A stretch of DNA of 64,000 nucleotides. It comes from Bog-473 sp963707835 (lineage in GTDB: Bacteria; Actinomycetota; Acidimicrobiia; Acidimicrobiales; RAAP-2). Positions 40,015 through 48,372 of this stretch are shown piece by piece. The notes below the pieces were generated by a model that saw only the letters and a program-made list of their open reading frames with translations, was not told where the DNA came from and did no database searches. The stretch covers positions 992,001 through 1,056,000 of the forward strand of contig CAVPRI010000002.1 in the NCBI GenBank assembly GCA_963707835.1, in the 5' to 3' direction. Positions within the stretch are counted from its first letter, which is position 1. Every line of letters starts with the position of its first letter. The position numbers and the translations under genes are program-made.

Positions 40015-40682
40015 TCGCCGAGACGCCCCTCGACCAGCTGCCGACGACCCGCCGGGCCGTCTTGAACCTGCTCAAGCACGAGGGACCCCTCGACGCTGCC
40101 GCCGTGGCCGAGGCGCTCTCGTTGACCCCGGCGGCCATTCGGCTCCAGCTCTCCCGGCTCCAAGAGGACGGCCTCCTCTCGCGCCGGGAGGAGGTAGCCG
40201 GAGACCGACCCCGGGGACGGCCCAAGCACTTCTACGAGCTGACCTCGGCCGCCGAGGCGCTCTACCCGAAGCGCTACGGGGACCTGACCACCGAGCTCCT
40301 CGGCTATCTCGGTGGCCCGGACGCGCCCCAGGTCGACGAGCTCTTCGAGCAGCGGCGGCGGCGGCGCGTGGCCGACGCCCTCGTCCGCACCGCCGACCTC
40401 CCCTTCGACCAGCAGGTCGAAGCCCTCACGGCCGTGCTCGACGAGGACGGCTACCTGGCCGAGGCGGAACGATTGCCCGACGGGAGCTGGCGCATCACCG
40501 AGCACAACTGCGCCATCCTGACCGTGGCCCGTGGGTTCTCCCAGGCGTGTACCAGCGAGCTGGCTTTCATCAAGGGCGCGCTGCCCGGTGCGGAGGTGCG
40601 TCGGGAGGCCCACCTGATGGAGGGGGCGCACGTGTGCGCCTACGTGGTCAGCCTGCCGTCGTCGTCGAGTCCGCCGACCTGA
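40011..40682 (+). CDS. SufR-like Fe-S-binding transcriptional regulator
   Basis: A 223-residue protein from GTG 40011. The N-terminus has a winged helix-turn-helix (RRAVLNLLKHEGPLDAAAVA, LTPAAIRLQLSRLQEDGL). The C-terminal part holds three cysteines spaced as Cys167-x12-Cys180-x28-Cys209, the arrangement that binds a [4Fe-4S] cluster in SufR, the repressor of Fe-S assembly genes. No suf genes are in the window. It overlaps the QueA-like stop by GTGA and probably regulates this operon or a remote suf operon. Its end overlaps the convergent ACT gene by 35 bases. Confidence 0.83.
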   Translation: MIAETPLDQLPTTRRAVLNLLKHEGPLDAAAVAEALSLTPAAIRLQLSRLQEDGLLSRREEVAGDRPRGRPKHFYELTSAAEALYPKRYGDLTTELLGYLGGPDAPQVDELFEQRRRRRVADALVRTADLPFDQQVEALTAVLDEDGYLAEAERLPDGSWRITEHNCAILTVARGFSQACTSELAFIKGALPGAEVRREAHLMEGAHVCAYVVSLPSSSSPPT

Positions 40683-40908
40683 TCTCGAGCACCGAGGCCC
40701 CGTCGACCTCGTGGATCTCACTCTGGAGCAGGTCGATGAGATGCTGGCCGCCGATCTCGATCACGAACTCGTCGACCGCCTGTCCGTCTTCCCGCTCGAG
40801 GATGTTGATGGCGACGATGTCGCCCCCCACGGCACCGATCCGGCTGGCCACCAGGCCGAGCGCACCGGGCCGGTCCGGCAGCGCGATGCGCACGACGTAC
40901 CCAGCCAT
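40648..40908 (-). CDS. ACT-domain protein
   Basis: An 86-residue single ACT domain (GYVVRIALPDRPGALGLVASRIG, then GGDIVAINILERE). Such stand-alone domains bind amino acids and act as regulators, often of amino acid enzymes. ATG 40908 was preferred over an ATG 19 codons upstream because it begins at the domain boundary. Its 3' end overlaps the end of the SufR-like gene by 35 bases on the opposite strand. The acyltransferase downstream ends at 41008, so the two minus-strand genes are not obviously one operon. Confidence 0.85.
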   Translation of the reverse strand: MAGYVVRIALPDRPGALGLVASRIGAVGGDIVAINILEREDGQAVDEFVIEIGGQHLIDLLQSEIHEVDGASVLEIRSADSTTTAG

Positions 40909-41007
40909 GGCGTCAACGTTAGGCCAGCCGTGTGAACTGGTTGTTTCGAGATGCTTACGAATCACAACTTCCGTCAGGTCGGTGGTGGGTCGTGATGATT
41001 CCCCTGG

Positions 41008-41691
41008 TCAGGACGGTGCGTCCCCTGATCGTGCCGGCACGTACGAGTCGACGTACTCCCGCTCGGAGAGCCGGGCGATCTCGTGCATGAGCCGATCGGT
41101 GAAGGCCCGACACTCGGCGTGGTCGTGGCCGCCCATGGGATCGGCCGGGTCCTCGGGTCCGGCCATCTGCATCGGCGCGCCGAAGCGGATGGTCACCGTC
41201 TTGAACGGCCGCATGACCCGCGCGTCGACCGGCTGGACCTCGACCGTCCCCATGACCCCGACGGGGATCACCGGGACCCCGCACTCGCACGAGAGGCGCG
41301 TGACCCCAGTCCTCCCCTTGTGCACGGAGCGGTCGAGCGTGCGCGTTCCCTCGGGATACACGCACAGCAGGTGCCCCTGGCTGAGCACGTCCAGCCGGGC
41401 CGTCTCGAGCGATCGCTCCGACTCTGTCCCGCCCGAGCGCCGAATGGGAATCTGGCCCGCGGCGCGGAAGAACCACGCCGTCTTGGGCGAGTCGAAGTAC
41501 TCGGCCTTGGCCAAGAAGGTGACCTTGCGCCGCACGACCAGCGGGATGAAAAGCGAGTCGCAAAAGGACTGGTGGTTGGCGGCCAGCACGGCCGGACCAC
41601 GGCGGGGCACGTTCTCCCGGCCCTCGACCCTCACCCGATACAGCACATGGAACAGCGGGGTCAGGACGATCTTGAGGACCCAGTAGACCAC
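41008..41691 (-). CDS. 1-acyl-glycerol-3-phosphate acyltransferase (PlsC-like)
   Basis: A 227-residue membrane-associated acyltransferase of lipid synthesis. The catalytic motif NHQSFCD (H-x4-D) and the substrate motif YPEGTRT are both present, with a short hydrophobic N-terminus (VYWVLKIVLTPLFHVLYRV). A central FFRAAGQIPIRR is typical of PlsC proteins. The start is GTG 41691. A C-terminal acidic tail is unusual. In mycobacteria a similar gene lies near pimB' and an SRPBCC gene; here the relatives are at 45.6-47.3 kb. Confidence 0.88.
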   Translation of the reverse strand: MVYWVLKIVLTPLFHVLYRVRVEGRENVPRRGPAVLAANHQSFCDSLFIPLVVRRKVTFLAKAEYFDSPKTAWFFRAAGQIPIRRSGGTESERSLETARLDVLSQGHLLCVYPEGTRTLDRSVHKGRTGVTRLSCECGVPVIPVGVMGTVEVQPVDARVMRPFKTVTIRFGAPMQMAGPEDPADPMGGHDHAECRAFTDRLMHEIARLSEREYVDSYVPARSGDAPS

Positions 41692-41836
41692 GGGCCAAAC
41701 CTACCCCCGGCGTTCTCGGCGGTGGTGGGGTGCGCCGTGCCTCGGAACGGCCATGGTGCGCGTGTCACTGCCGTCCATCACAATGGAGCCAGCGCACAAC
41801 GTCAGGGCGAGAGCGCCCGAGCAAGGGGGAACCGCC

Positions 41837-42614
41837 ATGACCATCCGGACCACCGCTCCACTGGGTGCACCGTGCTGGGCCGACCTGTGGACATCGGACG
41901 TGGAAGGGAGCCGCGACTTCTACGGAGCTCTCTTCGGCTGGGAAGCGGGTGAACCGAGCCCCGAGTTCGGCGGCTATTTCATGTTCAACCGCGACGGGCG
42001 CGCCGGTGGCCGGTGGCATGGGCGACATGCCCGACAACCCGGCCCAGAACATCTGGAAGATCTACCTGGCCACTGACGACATCACCGGCACCGTCGCCGC
42101 GGCCGAGGCGCGCGGCGCCCAGGTCGTCGTGCCCGCCATGCCGGTGGCCGACCTCGGCGTCCAGGCCGTGCTGATCGATCCCACGGGCGCGGGCGTCGGC
42201 CTGTGGCAGCCCGGGACCTTCCACGGGTTCAGCGTGCTCGGCGAACCGGGGGCAGCGAGCTGGTTCGAGCTGTTCACCACCGACTACGCCCGTGCCGTCG
42301 ACTTCTACCGCTCCGCGCTGCGCTGCACGACCGAGGTCATGTCCGACACGGACGAATTCCGCTACACGGTGGTGCACCCCGAGGGCCACGACCAGCTGGC
42401 CGGGATCATGGACGCGGCGGGCTTCCTCCCCACCGGGGGCTCGCAGTGGTCGGTGTACTGGGAGACCGCGGACGTGGACGCCACCGTCGCCACGCTGCGC
42501 TCGCTCGGCGGCGGTGTCACCCAGGAGCCCACCGATACTCCCTACGGGCGCATGGCCACGGTGACCGACCCGTGCGGCGCCGCCTTCAAGCTGCGCCAGG
42601 GGCCGACCGGCTGA
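41837..42614 (+). CDS. Two-domain VOC (glyoxalase-like) protein (one frameshift)
   Basis: About 258 residues if one extra base near 41996-42000 is discounted, a usual length for two-domain VOC proteins. The first domain (CWADLWTSDVEGSRDFYGALFGWE) breaks after FMFNRDG and resumes in the other frame at APVAGGMGDMP. The second domain begins SWFELFTTDYARAVDFYRSALR and ends TVTDPCGAAFKLRQ. VOC proteins bind a divalent metal and act in glyoxalase, dioxygenase or resistance functions; the exact one is unclear. AAGGGGGAACC precedes ATG 41837. Confidence 0.83.
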
Positions 42615-42630
42615 CTCCTCGAGTGAGGTC

Positions 42631-43836
42631 CTAGCCGAGCTTCGGCAACACGGCGCGCAGGTTGCGGACGCCCTGACCGATGCGCTGCTCGTTCTCGATC
42701 AGCGCGAAGCGCACGTGCCCGTCTCCGCCCGGACCGAACCCGATGCCCGGCGACGTGGCCACGTCGGCCTCGCTGACGAGGTACTTGGAGAACTCGAGCG
42801 AGCCCATCTCCCGATAGGGATCGGGGATGGGGGCCCACACGAACATGGTCCCCTTGGGCGGCGCCACGTGCCATCCGATGCGGCTCAGCCCGTCGCAGAG
42901 GGTGTCGCGGCGTGACTTGTAGATGGCGTTGATCTCTTCGGGGTATTCGGGCGCCTCGTTCATGGCGATGATGGCCGCGATCTGGATCGGCTGGAAGGTC
43001 CCGTAGTCGAGGTAGGTCTTGAGCTTGGTCAGGGCCTGGACGATCTCGCGGTTGCCCACCACGAAGCCGACCCGCCACCCGGCCATGGAGAACGACTTGG
43101 TCATGGTGTAGATCTCGACGGCCACCTCGGTGGCGCCGGGCACCTGGAGGATCGAGGGCGGCGTATACCCGTCGAAGCCCAGATCGGCGTAGGCGAAGTC
43201 GTGCACCAAGACGACCTCGTGCTCGCGGGCGAACGCCACCAGGCGCTCCATGAAGGAGAGGTCCACGCAGGCCGTGGTCGGGTTGTGCGGGAACGAGAGC
43301 ACGATCACCCGGGGCTTGGGCCACGACTCCTCCCAGGCGTGCATGAGCCCGTCGAAGAACGCTTCGCCCGGGTCGGGTGCTTCGGCATCGACATGGGGGC
43401 CCTGCAACGGCACCTGGCGCACGTCGGCCCCGGCGAAGAGCGGGCCCCAGATGTGGATCGGGTAGGAGGGCGAGGGCACGAGTGCGGTGTCGCCGGGTCC
43501 GACCAGCACCCACATGAGGTGAGAGAAGCCCTCCTTGGCCCCGATGGTGGTCACCACCTCGGTCTCGGGGTCGAGCTCGACGTCGAACTTGCGCCGGTAG
43601 AGGTCGGTGATGGCGTTGCGCAGCTTGGGGATGCCCCGCGAGGCCGAGTAGCGGTGGTTGCGCGGGTTGCGGGCGGCCTCGGCCAGCTTCTCCACCGCCA
43701 GGTCGGGCGAGGGCAGGTCCGGGTTGCCGAAGCCCAGATCGATGACGTCCCGGCCGGCTCGCCGCGCCGACGCCTTCAGGTCGTTGATGGTGGCGAAGAC
43801 GTAGGGCGGCAGCCCGTTGATGCGGCGGAACTCCAT
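42631..43836 (-). CDS. PLP-dependent aminotransferase (alanine/glutamate type)
   Basis: A 401-residue fold type I aminotransferase. The PLP-linking Lys247 is in TMTKSFSMAGWRVGF; SFPHNPTTACVDLSFME is the cofactor strand with Asn, and VLVHDFAYADLGFD carries the Asp and Tyr. The N-terminus MEFRRINGLPPYVFATINDLK is typical of the AlaC/AlaA-like group. It probably interconverts alanine and pyruvate using glutamate. The last gene of a long minus-strand run, it starts 10 bases after the LLM oxidoreductase gene, so the two are likely co-transcribed. Confidence 0.9.
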   Translation of the reverse strand: MEFRRINGLPPYVFATINDLKASARRAGRDVIDLGFGNPDLPSPDLAVEKLAEAARNPRNHRYSASRGIPKLRNAITDLYRRKFDVELDPETEVVTTIGAKEGFSHLMWVLVGPGDTALVPSPSYPIHIWGPLFAGADVRQVPLQGPHVDAEAPDPGEAFFDGLMHAWEESWPKPRVIVLSFPHNPTTACVDLSFMERLVAFAREHEVVLVHDFAYADLGFDGYTPPSILQVPGATEVAVEIYTMTKSFSMAGWRVGFVVGNREIVQALTKLKTYLDYGTFQPIQIAAIIAMNEAPEYPEEINAIYKSRRDTLCDGLSRIGWHVAPPKGTMFVWAPIPDPYREMGSLEFSKYLVSEADVATSPGIGFGPGGDGHVRFALIENEQRIGQGVRNLRAVLPKLG

Positions 43837-43845
43837 CGTGAAAGT

Positions 43846-44565
43846 CTAGGGCCCACCGGAGGCTGCACCGGCCAACGCCTCGAGGTCGACGGGCCAGGCG
43901 AACACCACCCAGCTCGCTCCCGCCCGGCCCAACGAGGCCACCTTCTCGGCGAGGGCGGGCGGCTCCCCGGGCGGGGGCCCGGCCCAGGTGACCTCGAGAG
44001 GCTCGGGACCCGCGGTGGCCTCGGCGACCAGATCGGGGTCCACATCCCAGAGGTTGAGGGCCGCCCCGCTGGCCCGGGCCTCGATGGTGCGGGCGGCCAG
44101 GCCACCGGCCACCCAGACGCCGAGCCCGGCGTCGACAAGCGAGGACGCCGCCTCCACCAACATCCGGCGGCGCACGGCGGCGCGCTCGAAGGGAATGCCG
44201 TAGGCGCGGTTCTCCTCCTTGCTCAGGTGGTCGCCCGTGCCGAGCCCGGCGATCACCCGCCCCGGCGCCAACCCGGCCAGCGCGGTGAACTGGGCCAGCA
44301 GTACCGAGATGGGAACCAGTCCGACGCGCGCCACCAGCGTGCCCAGGAACGGACCGCCACTCGCCTCGGGCCGCGGCGGCAATCGGGTGGCCAACGCACC
44401 CAGGATGGGGAAGGGAGCCAGCGCCGGGCGCTCGGGCTGCCCCATGGGCCAGATGTGGTCGTAACAGAAGAGCCCGTCCACCCCAGCTGCCACGGCGCGC
44501 TCGGCCACGGAGAACGCCTCGTCGGGCCTCTCCCTGAAGGTCGGCAGGATCACACCGGTCCGCAT
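43846..44565 (-). CDS. LLM-class (F420-type) flavin oxidoreductase
   Basis: A 239-residue luciferase-like monooxygenase-fold protein. The N-terminal MRTGVILPTFRERPDEAFSVA, the CYDHIWP stretch and GRVIAGLGTGD are typical of the family, whose actinobacterial members commonly use F420. It is shorter than the usual 280-340 residues, so part of the barrel may be trimmed. ATG 44565 lies 16 bases after the ROK kinase stop and is preferred over an upstream start. Substrate unknown. Same-strand neighbours suggest co-transcription with the ROK kinase and the aminotransferase. Confidence 0.82.
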   Translation of the reverse strand: MRTGVILPTFRERPDEAFSVAERAVAAGVDGLFCYDHIWPMGQPERPALAPFPILGALATRLPPRPEASGGPFLGTLVARVGLVPISVLLAQFTALAGLAPGRVIAGLGTGDHLSKEENRAYGIPFERAAVRRRMLVEAASSLVDAGLGVWVAGGLAARTIEARASGAALNLWDVDPDLVAEATAGPEPLEVTWAGPPPGEPPALAEKVASLGRAGASWVVFAWPVDLEALAGAASGGP

Positions 44566-44581
44566 CACCACAGGCCCCACC

Positions 44582-45610
44582 TCACCACAGTCCGCCGTAC
44601 CGAGCCGCCAGCGCGGCACCCACGGCGCCGGCGCGCTCGCCGTAGGCGGCAGTGACCACCGCGGCCAGCGGTCGAGCGTCGGCCCCCTCGACGAGCTCGG
44701 CGAAGGCCACGCGTGCGGCGTCCACCAGGAGGTCGCCGGCCTGGGCCACCCCGCCCCCCAGCACGAAGCATTCGGGGTCGAGCACGGCGGCCAGGTTGGC
44801 CAGACCGAAGCCGACCCACCACCCCACCTCCTCGATCACCTGGCGCGCCGCCGGATCCCCGGCCGCGGCAGCGGCCGAGACGTCCTCCCCGCGCACGCTC
44901 TCGGGGTCACCGCCCGCCAACCGGACCACTTCACCCAGGTGGCCCGCCAGCGCGGCCTCCCGGGCCCGCAGCCCCAGCCCGGCGCCCGAAGCGAACCGCT
45001 CCCAGCACCCCCGTCGACCACACGGGCAGGGAGGCCCGGCCGGATCGACCACCATGTGGCCGATCTCGCCGGCGAAGCCCGCGGCCCCGACCTGGACCCG
45101 GCCCTCAGTCACGATCCCACCGCCGATCCCAGTGCCGAGCGTCACGGTGACGACATGGCGCATTCCGCGCGCCGCACCAAGGCGCACCTCGGCCAGCGCC
45201 GCCAGGTTGGCGTCGTTCTCCACCACGATCGGGCGTCCGGGCAGGCAGCCTCCGACCAGCGCGACCCAGTCCACGCCGTGCGCCTGGGGCAGGTTCGGGG
45301 CGAAGGACAGGCGTCCAGCCCGGTCGACCATGCCCGGTGCACCCACCCCGACGGGTACCTGCAGGCCACGTCCATCTCCCCGCTCGGGCACTGCCGCGGC
45401 GACCTGGCCGTCGAGGAGGGAAACCACCTCGACGACGGCGGCGGCCACATGACGCCCGGCGATCTCGCGGCTGCCCGGGGGCGTGGCCACCCGGGCCTCG
45501 CCCACCATCTCGTCGGCGCCGGACAGAGCGATGCCGAGCACCTTGGTCCCACCGATGTCGATGCCGTAGGTCACCGCGGCCCGTGGGTCCCCGGCCCCGG
45601 GGCCGGTCAC
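44582..45610 (-). CDS. ROK-family glucokinase
   Basis: A 342-residue canonical ROK sugar kinase. The ATP loop YGIDIGGTKVLGIAL is at the N-terminus, TLGTGIGGGIV follows, and the zinc site is complete: GEIGHM then PCPCGRRGCWERFASG. The start at GTG 45610 overlaps the SRPBCC stop as GTGA; a second GTG at 45574 would begin at the sugar-kinase domain itself. Its position beside an SRPBCC and a PimB'-like gene recalls the glkA region of streptomycetes (from memory, not checked), which supports a glucokinase role. Confidence 0.9.
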   Translation of the reverse strand: MTGPGAGDPRAAVTYGIDIGGTKVLGIALSGADEMVGEARVATPPGSREIAGRHVAAAVVEVVSLLDGQVAAAVPERGDGRGLQVPVGVGAPGMVDRAGRLSFAPNLPQAHGVDWVALVGGCLPGRPIVVENDANLAALAEVRLGAARGMRHVVTVTLGTGIGGGIVTEGRVQVGAAGFAGEIGHMVVDPAGPPCPCGRRGCWERFASGAGLGLRAREAALAGHLGEVVRLAGGDPESVRGEDVSAAAAAGDPAARQVIEEVGWWVGFGLANLAAVLDPECFVLGGGVAQAGDLLVDAARVAFAELVEGADARPLAAVVTAAYGERAGAVGAALAARYGGLW

Positions 45611-46050
45611 GAGGTCGACTCGACCCGCGCCTTCAGCTCTCGCATGGCCGTCGCCATGATGCGGCTCGTCGCCCGCATCTTGATGAAACCGGGGATCGGC
45701 ACGCGCAGCTCCGCTTCGAGGTGGTAGGTCACGTCGGTCCCGCCGCCCTCGGCGGCGTCGAAGACGTAGCTCCCGTCGAGCTTGGTGGTGATGTCGCCCT
45801 GGGTCAGCTTCCACGCCAGCACGTGCGGTGCGTCGGAGTAGTCGTAGGCCAGCGTGTAGCTCGTGCTGCGGCCGAACGCCGCGGCACGGAAGGTCACCAG
45901 GTGCGGACGACCCTGCTCGTCGCGCTCTTTGACCTCGATCTCCTTGATGTCGGCAGCCCACTCGGGATACCGCTCGAGGTCGGCGGCGACCTCGAAGCAG
46001 CGCTCGGGCGCCGCCGCGACCGAGATGTGCTCAGTGGCTTGATCGGCCAC
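45607..46050 (-). CDS. SRPBCC (polyketide cyclase/START-like) protein
   Basis: A 147-residue helix-grip lipid-binding protein. HISVAAAPERCFEVAADLERYPEW is the typical N-terminal strand and helix, and IKMRATSRIMATAMRELKARVE the long C-terminal helix. Related proteins (for example mycobacterial Rv2185c) lie beside pimB' and are thought to bind lipids. It is translationally coupled to the downstream ROK kinase by GTGA. It is followed upstream by the GT4 gene 61 bases away. Confidence 0.85.
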   Translation of the reverse strand: MADQATEHISVAAAPERCFEVAADLERYPEWAADIKEIEVKERDEQGRPHLVTFRAAAFGRSTSYTLAYDYSDAPHVLAWKLTQGDITTKLDGSYVFDAAEGGGTDVTYHLEAELRVPIPGFIKMRATSRIMATAMRELKARVESTS

Positions 46051-46110
46051 GATCGGGCTTCCTTCCTCTCCGGGGCTGCCAGCCTGTCCGGCATGGCCAG
46101 GCGCGCAGGG

Positions 46111-47256
46111 TCACAATGCCACTCCAGCGAGTGCTTCGGCCAGCCTAGAAGCGAGAACGCCGTAGTCGAAGGATTCCTCGGCCCTGGCCCGGGCCGCCGC
46201 CCCCATGCGGTCGACCAGGGCCCGATCGGCCAGGAGGCTCCGAAGTGCTTCGGCCACATCCCCGGGTCGACCGGGCTCGGGCACCACCAGGCCGGTGACC
46301 CCGTCCTGCACGGCTTCGGAGGCGCCACCGCTGTCGCCAGCGACCTGAGGGACGCCGGCCGCTGCCGCCTCGAGGAACACGATACCGAACCCCTCCTGCT
46401 CGAGTCCGTACCAGCGGTTCCGGCAGGCCATGGCGAAGACGTCGGCCGCTCCGAGGAGGGCCACCCGGTCCTCGTCGCTCACCCGCCCGAGCACCTGCAC
46501 GTCCACCGGGCTCCGGGCGGCCAGACGTCGCAGATGCCCGAGCTCGCGCCCCGTCCCGGCCACGGCGACGTGCAGGTCGGGGAACGACGGCGCCAGCCGG
46601 CCGGCTGCCTCGATCAGGACGTCCATGCCCTTACGGGGCACCAGGCGGCTCACGCTGACCACGAGCGGACTCTCGACCGGCAGCCCCAGCTGTCGTCGCG
46701 CCTCGAGCCGGGCCGTTGGCGTGAGCGGTGCGATGGCACCGGTGTCGACGCCGGGCGGCACCTCGAGTACCGGTAGGGACAGGTCCGGGGCGACCCGGCG
46801 AGCTTCGGCAGCCGGGTACGTGCCGGCGGAGATCACGAGGCTCGACCCCTCGAGCACCCGGCGCAGGGCGGCCCGCGTCCCGGGCAGTCGGCCCGGAACG
46901 GCCACCTCGGCGCCGTGGAGCACCACCCCGTAGGGGACGCCCACGTGAGGGCCCAGGAGGCCGAGCGGAAGGGCTGGGTCGAGGAGGACCATGTCGACCT
47001 CGTGGGCGGCCACCGTGGCCCGGATCTGGGCCAACGCGCCGGGCGTCGGGAAGAAGAGGATGGGGCCGGGCACCCGCTCGATGGTGATACCCCGCTCGGC
47101 CTGGGCGGCGTCGAACGCGGCGGCACCGGGGTCCGACGAGGCCGTGAGGACCACGTAGGACGAGGGATCGAGACGGCGCCACAGCTCCCACAGGTAGCTC
47201 TGGATGCCGCCCACCTTGGGCGGGAAGTCGTTGGTCACCAGCAGGTGGCGCTTCAC
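46111..47256 (-). CDS. GT4 glycosyltransferase, PimB'-like mannosyltransferase
   Basis: A 381-residue retaining GT-B glycosyltransferase. The N-terminus LLVTNDFPPKVGGIQSYLWEL is a close match to actinobacterial PimB', which adds mannose to phosphatidyl-inositol mannoside. The nucleotide-sugar site follows the E-x7-E pattern (EGFGIVFLEAAAAGVP), and VSRLVPRKGMDVLIEA is the C-terminal Rossmann entry. It acts at the inner face of the membrane with GDP-mannose, if PimB'. Neighbours (SRPBCC, ROK kinase, a PlsC-like gene 5 kb away) resemble the pim region of mycobacteria. Alternative: another mannosyl- or glucosyltransferase of the same group. Confidence 0.85.
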   Translation of the reverse strand: MKRHLLVTNDFPPKVGGIQSYLWELWRRLDPSSYVVLTASSDPGAAAFDAAQAERGITIERVPGPILFFPTPGALAQIRATVAAHEVDMVLLDPALPLGLLGPHVGVPYGVVLHGAEVAVPGRLPGTRAALRRVLEGSSLVISAGTYPAAEARRVAPDLSLPVLEVPPGVDTGAIAPLTPTARLEARRQLGLPVESPLVVSVSRLVPRKGMDVLIEAAGRLAPSFPDLHVAVAGTGRELGHLRRLAARSPVDVQVLGRVSDEDRVALLGAADVFAMACRNRWYGLEQEGFGIVFLEAAAAGVPQVAGDSGGASEAVQDGVTGLVVPEPGRPGDVAEALRSLLADRALVDRMGAAARARAEESFDYGVLASRLAEALAGVAL

Positions 47257-47286
47257 GTGCGCCCCCGAGGCGCAGACCGGCCCGGC

Positions 47287-47556
47287 TCAGCCGGCGCGGG
47301 AGCTGAAGCGCAGCTCGGGTACGAGGCCGGCGCGCCCGAGCATTCGCATGGCCCGCGCCTCTTCGGCCTCGATGACCACGGCGTCGTCGGGCTCCCGGTC
47401 GAGCAGGAAGGAGACGACGCAGTCGTCGCAGGCCGCGGAGTCCCGCAGCGAACACGTGTCGCAGTCGATCGTGACCGTGCCCTCACGGCCGCACCCCGCG
47501 GTGGAGGAGGTGGGGTGTGCGACCCCGGAAAGGTGGATATCCCTGGAAGTTGACAT
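47287..47556 (-). CDS. Cys-rich conserved actinobacterial protein
   Basis: An 89-residue protein with four cysteines in the short run TIDCDTCSLRDSAACDDCVV (two C-x2-C pairs 7 residues apart), which should bind zinc or an Fe-S cluster. Then comes SFLLDREPDDAVVIEAEE, ending in an amphipathic helix. The family is conserved among actinobacteria but has no assigned function known to me. It lies 30 bases upstream of the GT4 gene on the same strand. The chosen start ATG 47556 may be long: the first 28 residues are variable. Confidence 0.75.
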   Translation of the reverse strand: MSTSRDIHLSGVAHPTSSTAGCGREGTVTIDCDTCSLRDSAACDDCVVSFLLDREPDDAVVIEAEEARAMRMLGRAGLVPELRFSSRAG

Positions 47557-47622
47557 GGCGATGACCCTCTCTGTGCAGGGTCAGCATGGCCACCGGGTGT
47601 GACAGCGCGCGGCGTCACAGCA

Positions 47623-48108
47623 TCAACGCCCACCTAGGGCCGCACGGGCCAGGGCCAGGGTCTGCTCCACGCCCCAGGCCACGCTCTCGGTCCGGACCCG
47701 CTCCGCATCCACCACCACCAGGAACGGCGGTCCGGACACGCGGTAGTCGGCAAAGGCCCGGCTGCTCATCACCACGGGCGCGGCCCGCCGATCCGGGTCC
47801 GGCCCGGCCAGGCGGGCCACCCCGGCAGGCCCTTCCTCGTCGGGTCCCCGGGTGACCGCGATGAGGCGGGCGGTGGCGTCCAGGTCCGAGTACATGGGGC
47901 CAAGCCCCTCCCACAGGTCCTCACAGCCGAGGCATGCGGCCGAGAGGAACACCAGCACGGTCGGCGTCGGCGCGCCCACGATCTCGATCCGGACGGGCGC
48001 GCCCTCGGGGGTCACCCCCTCGAGGTCGTGGGGCACGGTGGTCGGCTGGCCGACGTAGGTCGGGATGGGTCGGAGCCGGCGCAGGATCTCCGCCGGCGGC
48101 TCGGTCAC
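47623..48108 (-). CDS. Thioredoxin-like hypothetical protein
   Basis: About 161 residues from GTG 48108, which overlaps the zinc-ribbon stop as GTGA. The run TPTVLVFLSAACLGCEDLWEG has the thioredoxin-fold beta strand and a C-x2-C, so a redox or peroxiredoxin-like role is likely. SGPPFLVVVDAERV, with its Pro before a strand, fits the cis-Pro region. No membrane segment is seen within the chosen start. The substrate is unknown. Confidence 0.7.
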   Translation of the reverse strand: MTEPPAEILRRLRPIPTYVGQPTTVPHDLEGVTPEGAPVRIEIVGAPTPTVLVFLSAACLGCEDLWEGLGPMYSDLDATARLIAVTRGPDEEGPAGVARLAGPDPDRRAAPVVMSSRAFADYRVSGPPFLVVVDAERVRTESVAWGVEQTLALARAALGGR

Positions 48109-48371
48109 GAGACCGTCGACGGCGTACCGGGCTCCTGTAGCTCCTCGTCGGCGATCTCCACCACGCTCCGCCCGTGACCGCACCAGCGGCAGACCACGTC
48201 GTCGACGTGACGGTCGAGCACCTGCTCGTCTTCGATCTCGAGATCTCCGCCCACGGTGAAGTGGTAGAAGGCCTTGGTCTGCTGGGAGACGGTGACGTCG
48301 AAGCGGGTGAGGTTGCCGCAGCCGTCGCAGCGGTATCGAGGAGTGCTCACGCGATCCACGGTACTCGCCAC
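48105..48371 (-). CDS. Small zinc-ribbon protein
   Basis: An 88-residue protein with RYRCDGCGNLTRFDV and later VVCRWCGHGRSVVEI: two C-x2-C pairs about 50 residues apart, a zinc-ribbon arrangement. The middle (KAFYHFTVGGDLEIEDEQVL) is strand-rich. The start is either GTG 48371, two bases past the upstream stop, or GTG 48350, which begins STPRYRCDGCG. It overlaps the thioredoxin-like gene by GTGA. Function unknown, perhaps RNA or protein binding. Confidence 0.72.
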   Translation of the reverse strand: MASTVDRVSTPRYRCDGCGNLTRFDVTVSQQTKAFYHFTVGGDLEIEDEQVLDRHVDDVVCRWCGHGRSVVEIADEELQEPGTPSTVS

Positions 48372-48372
48372 G

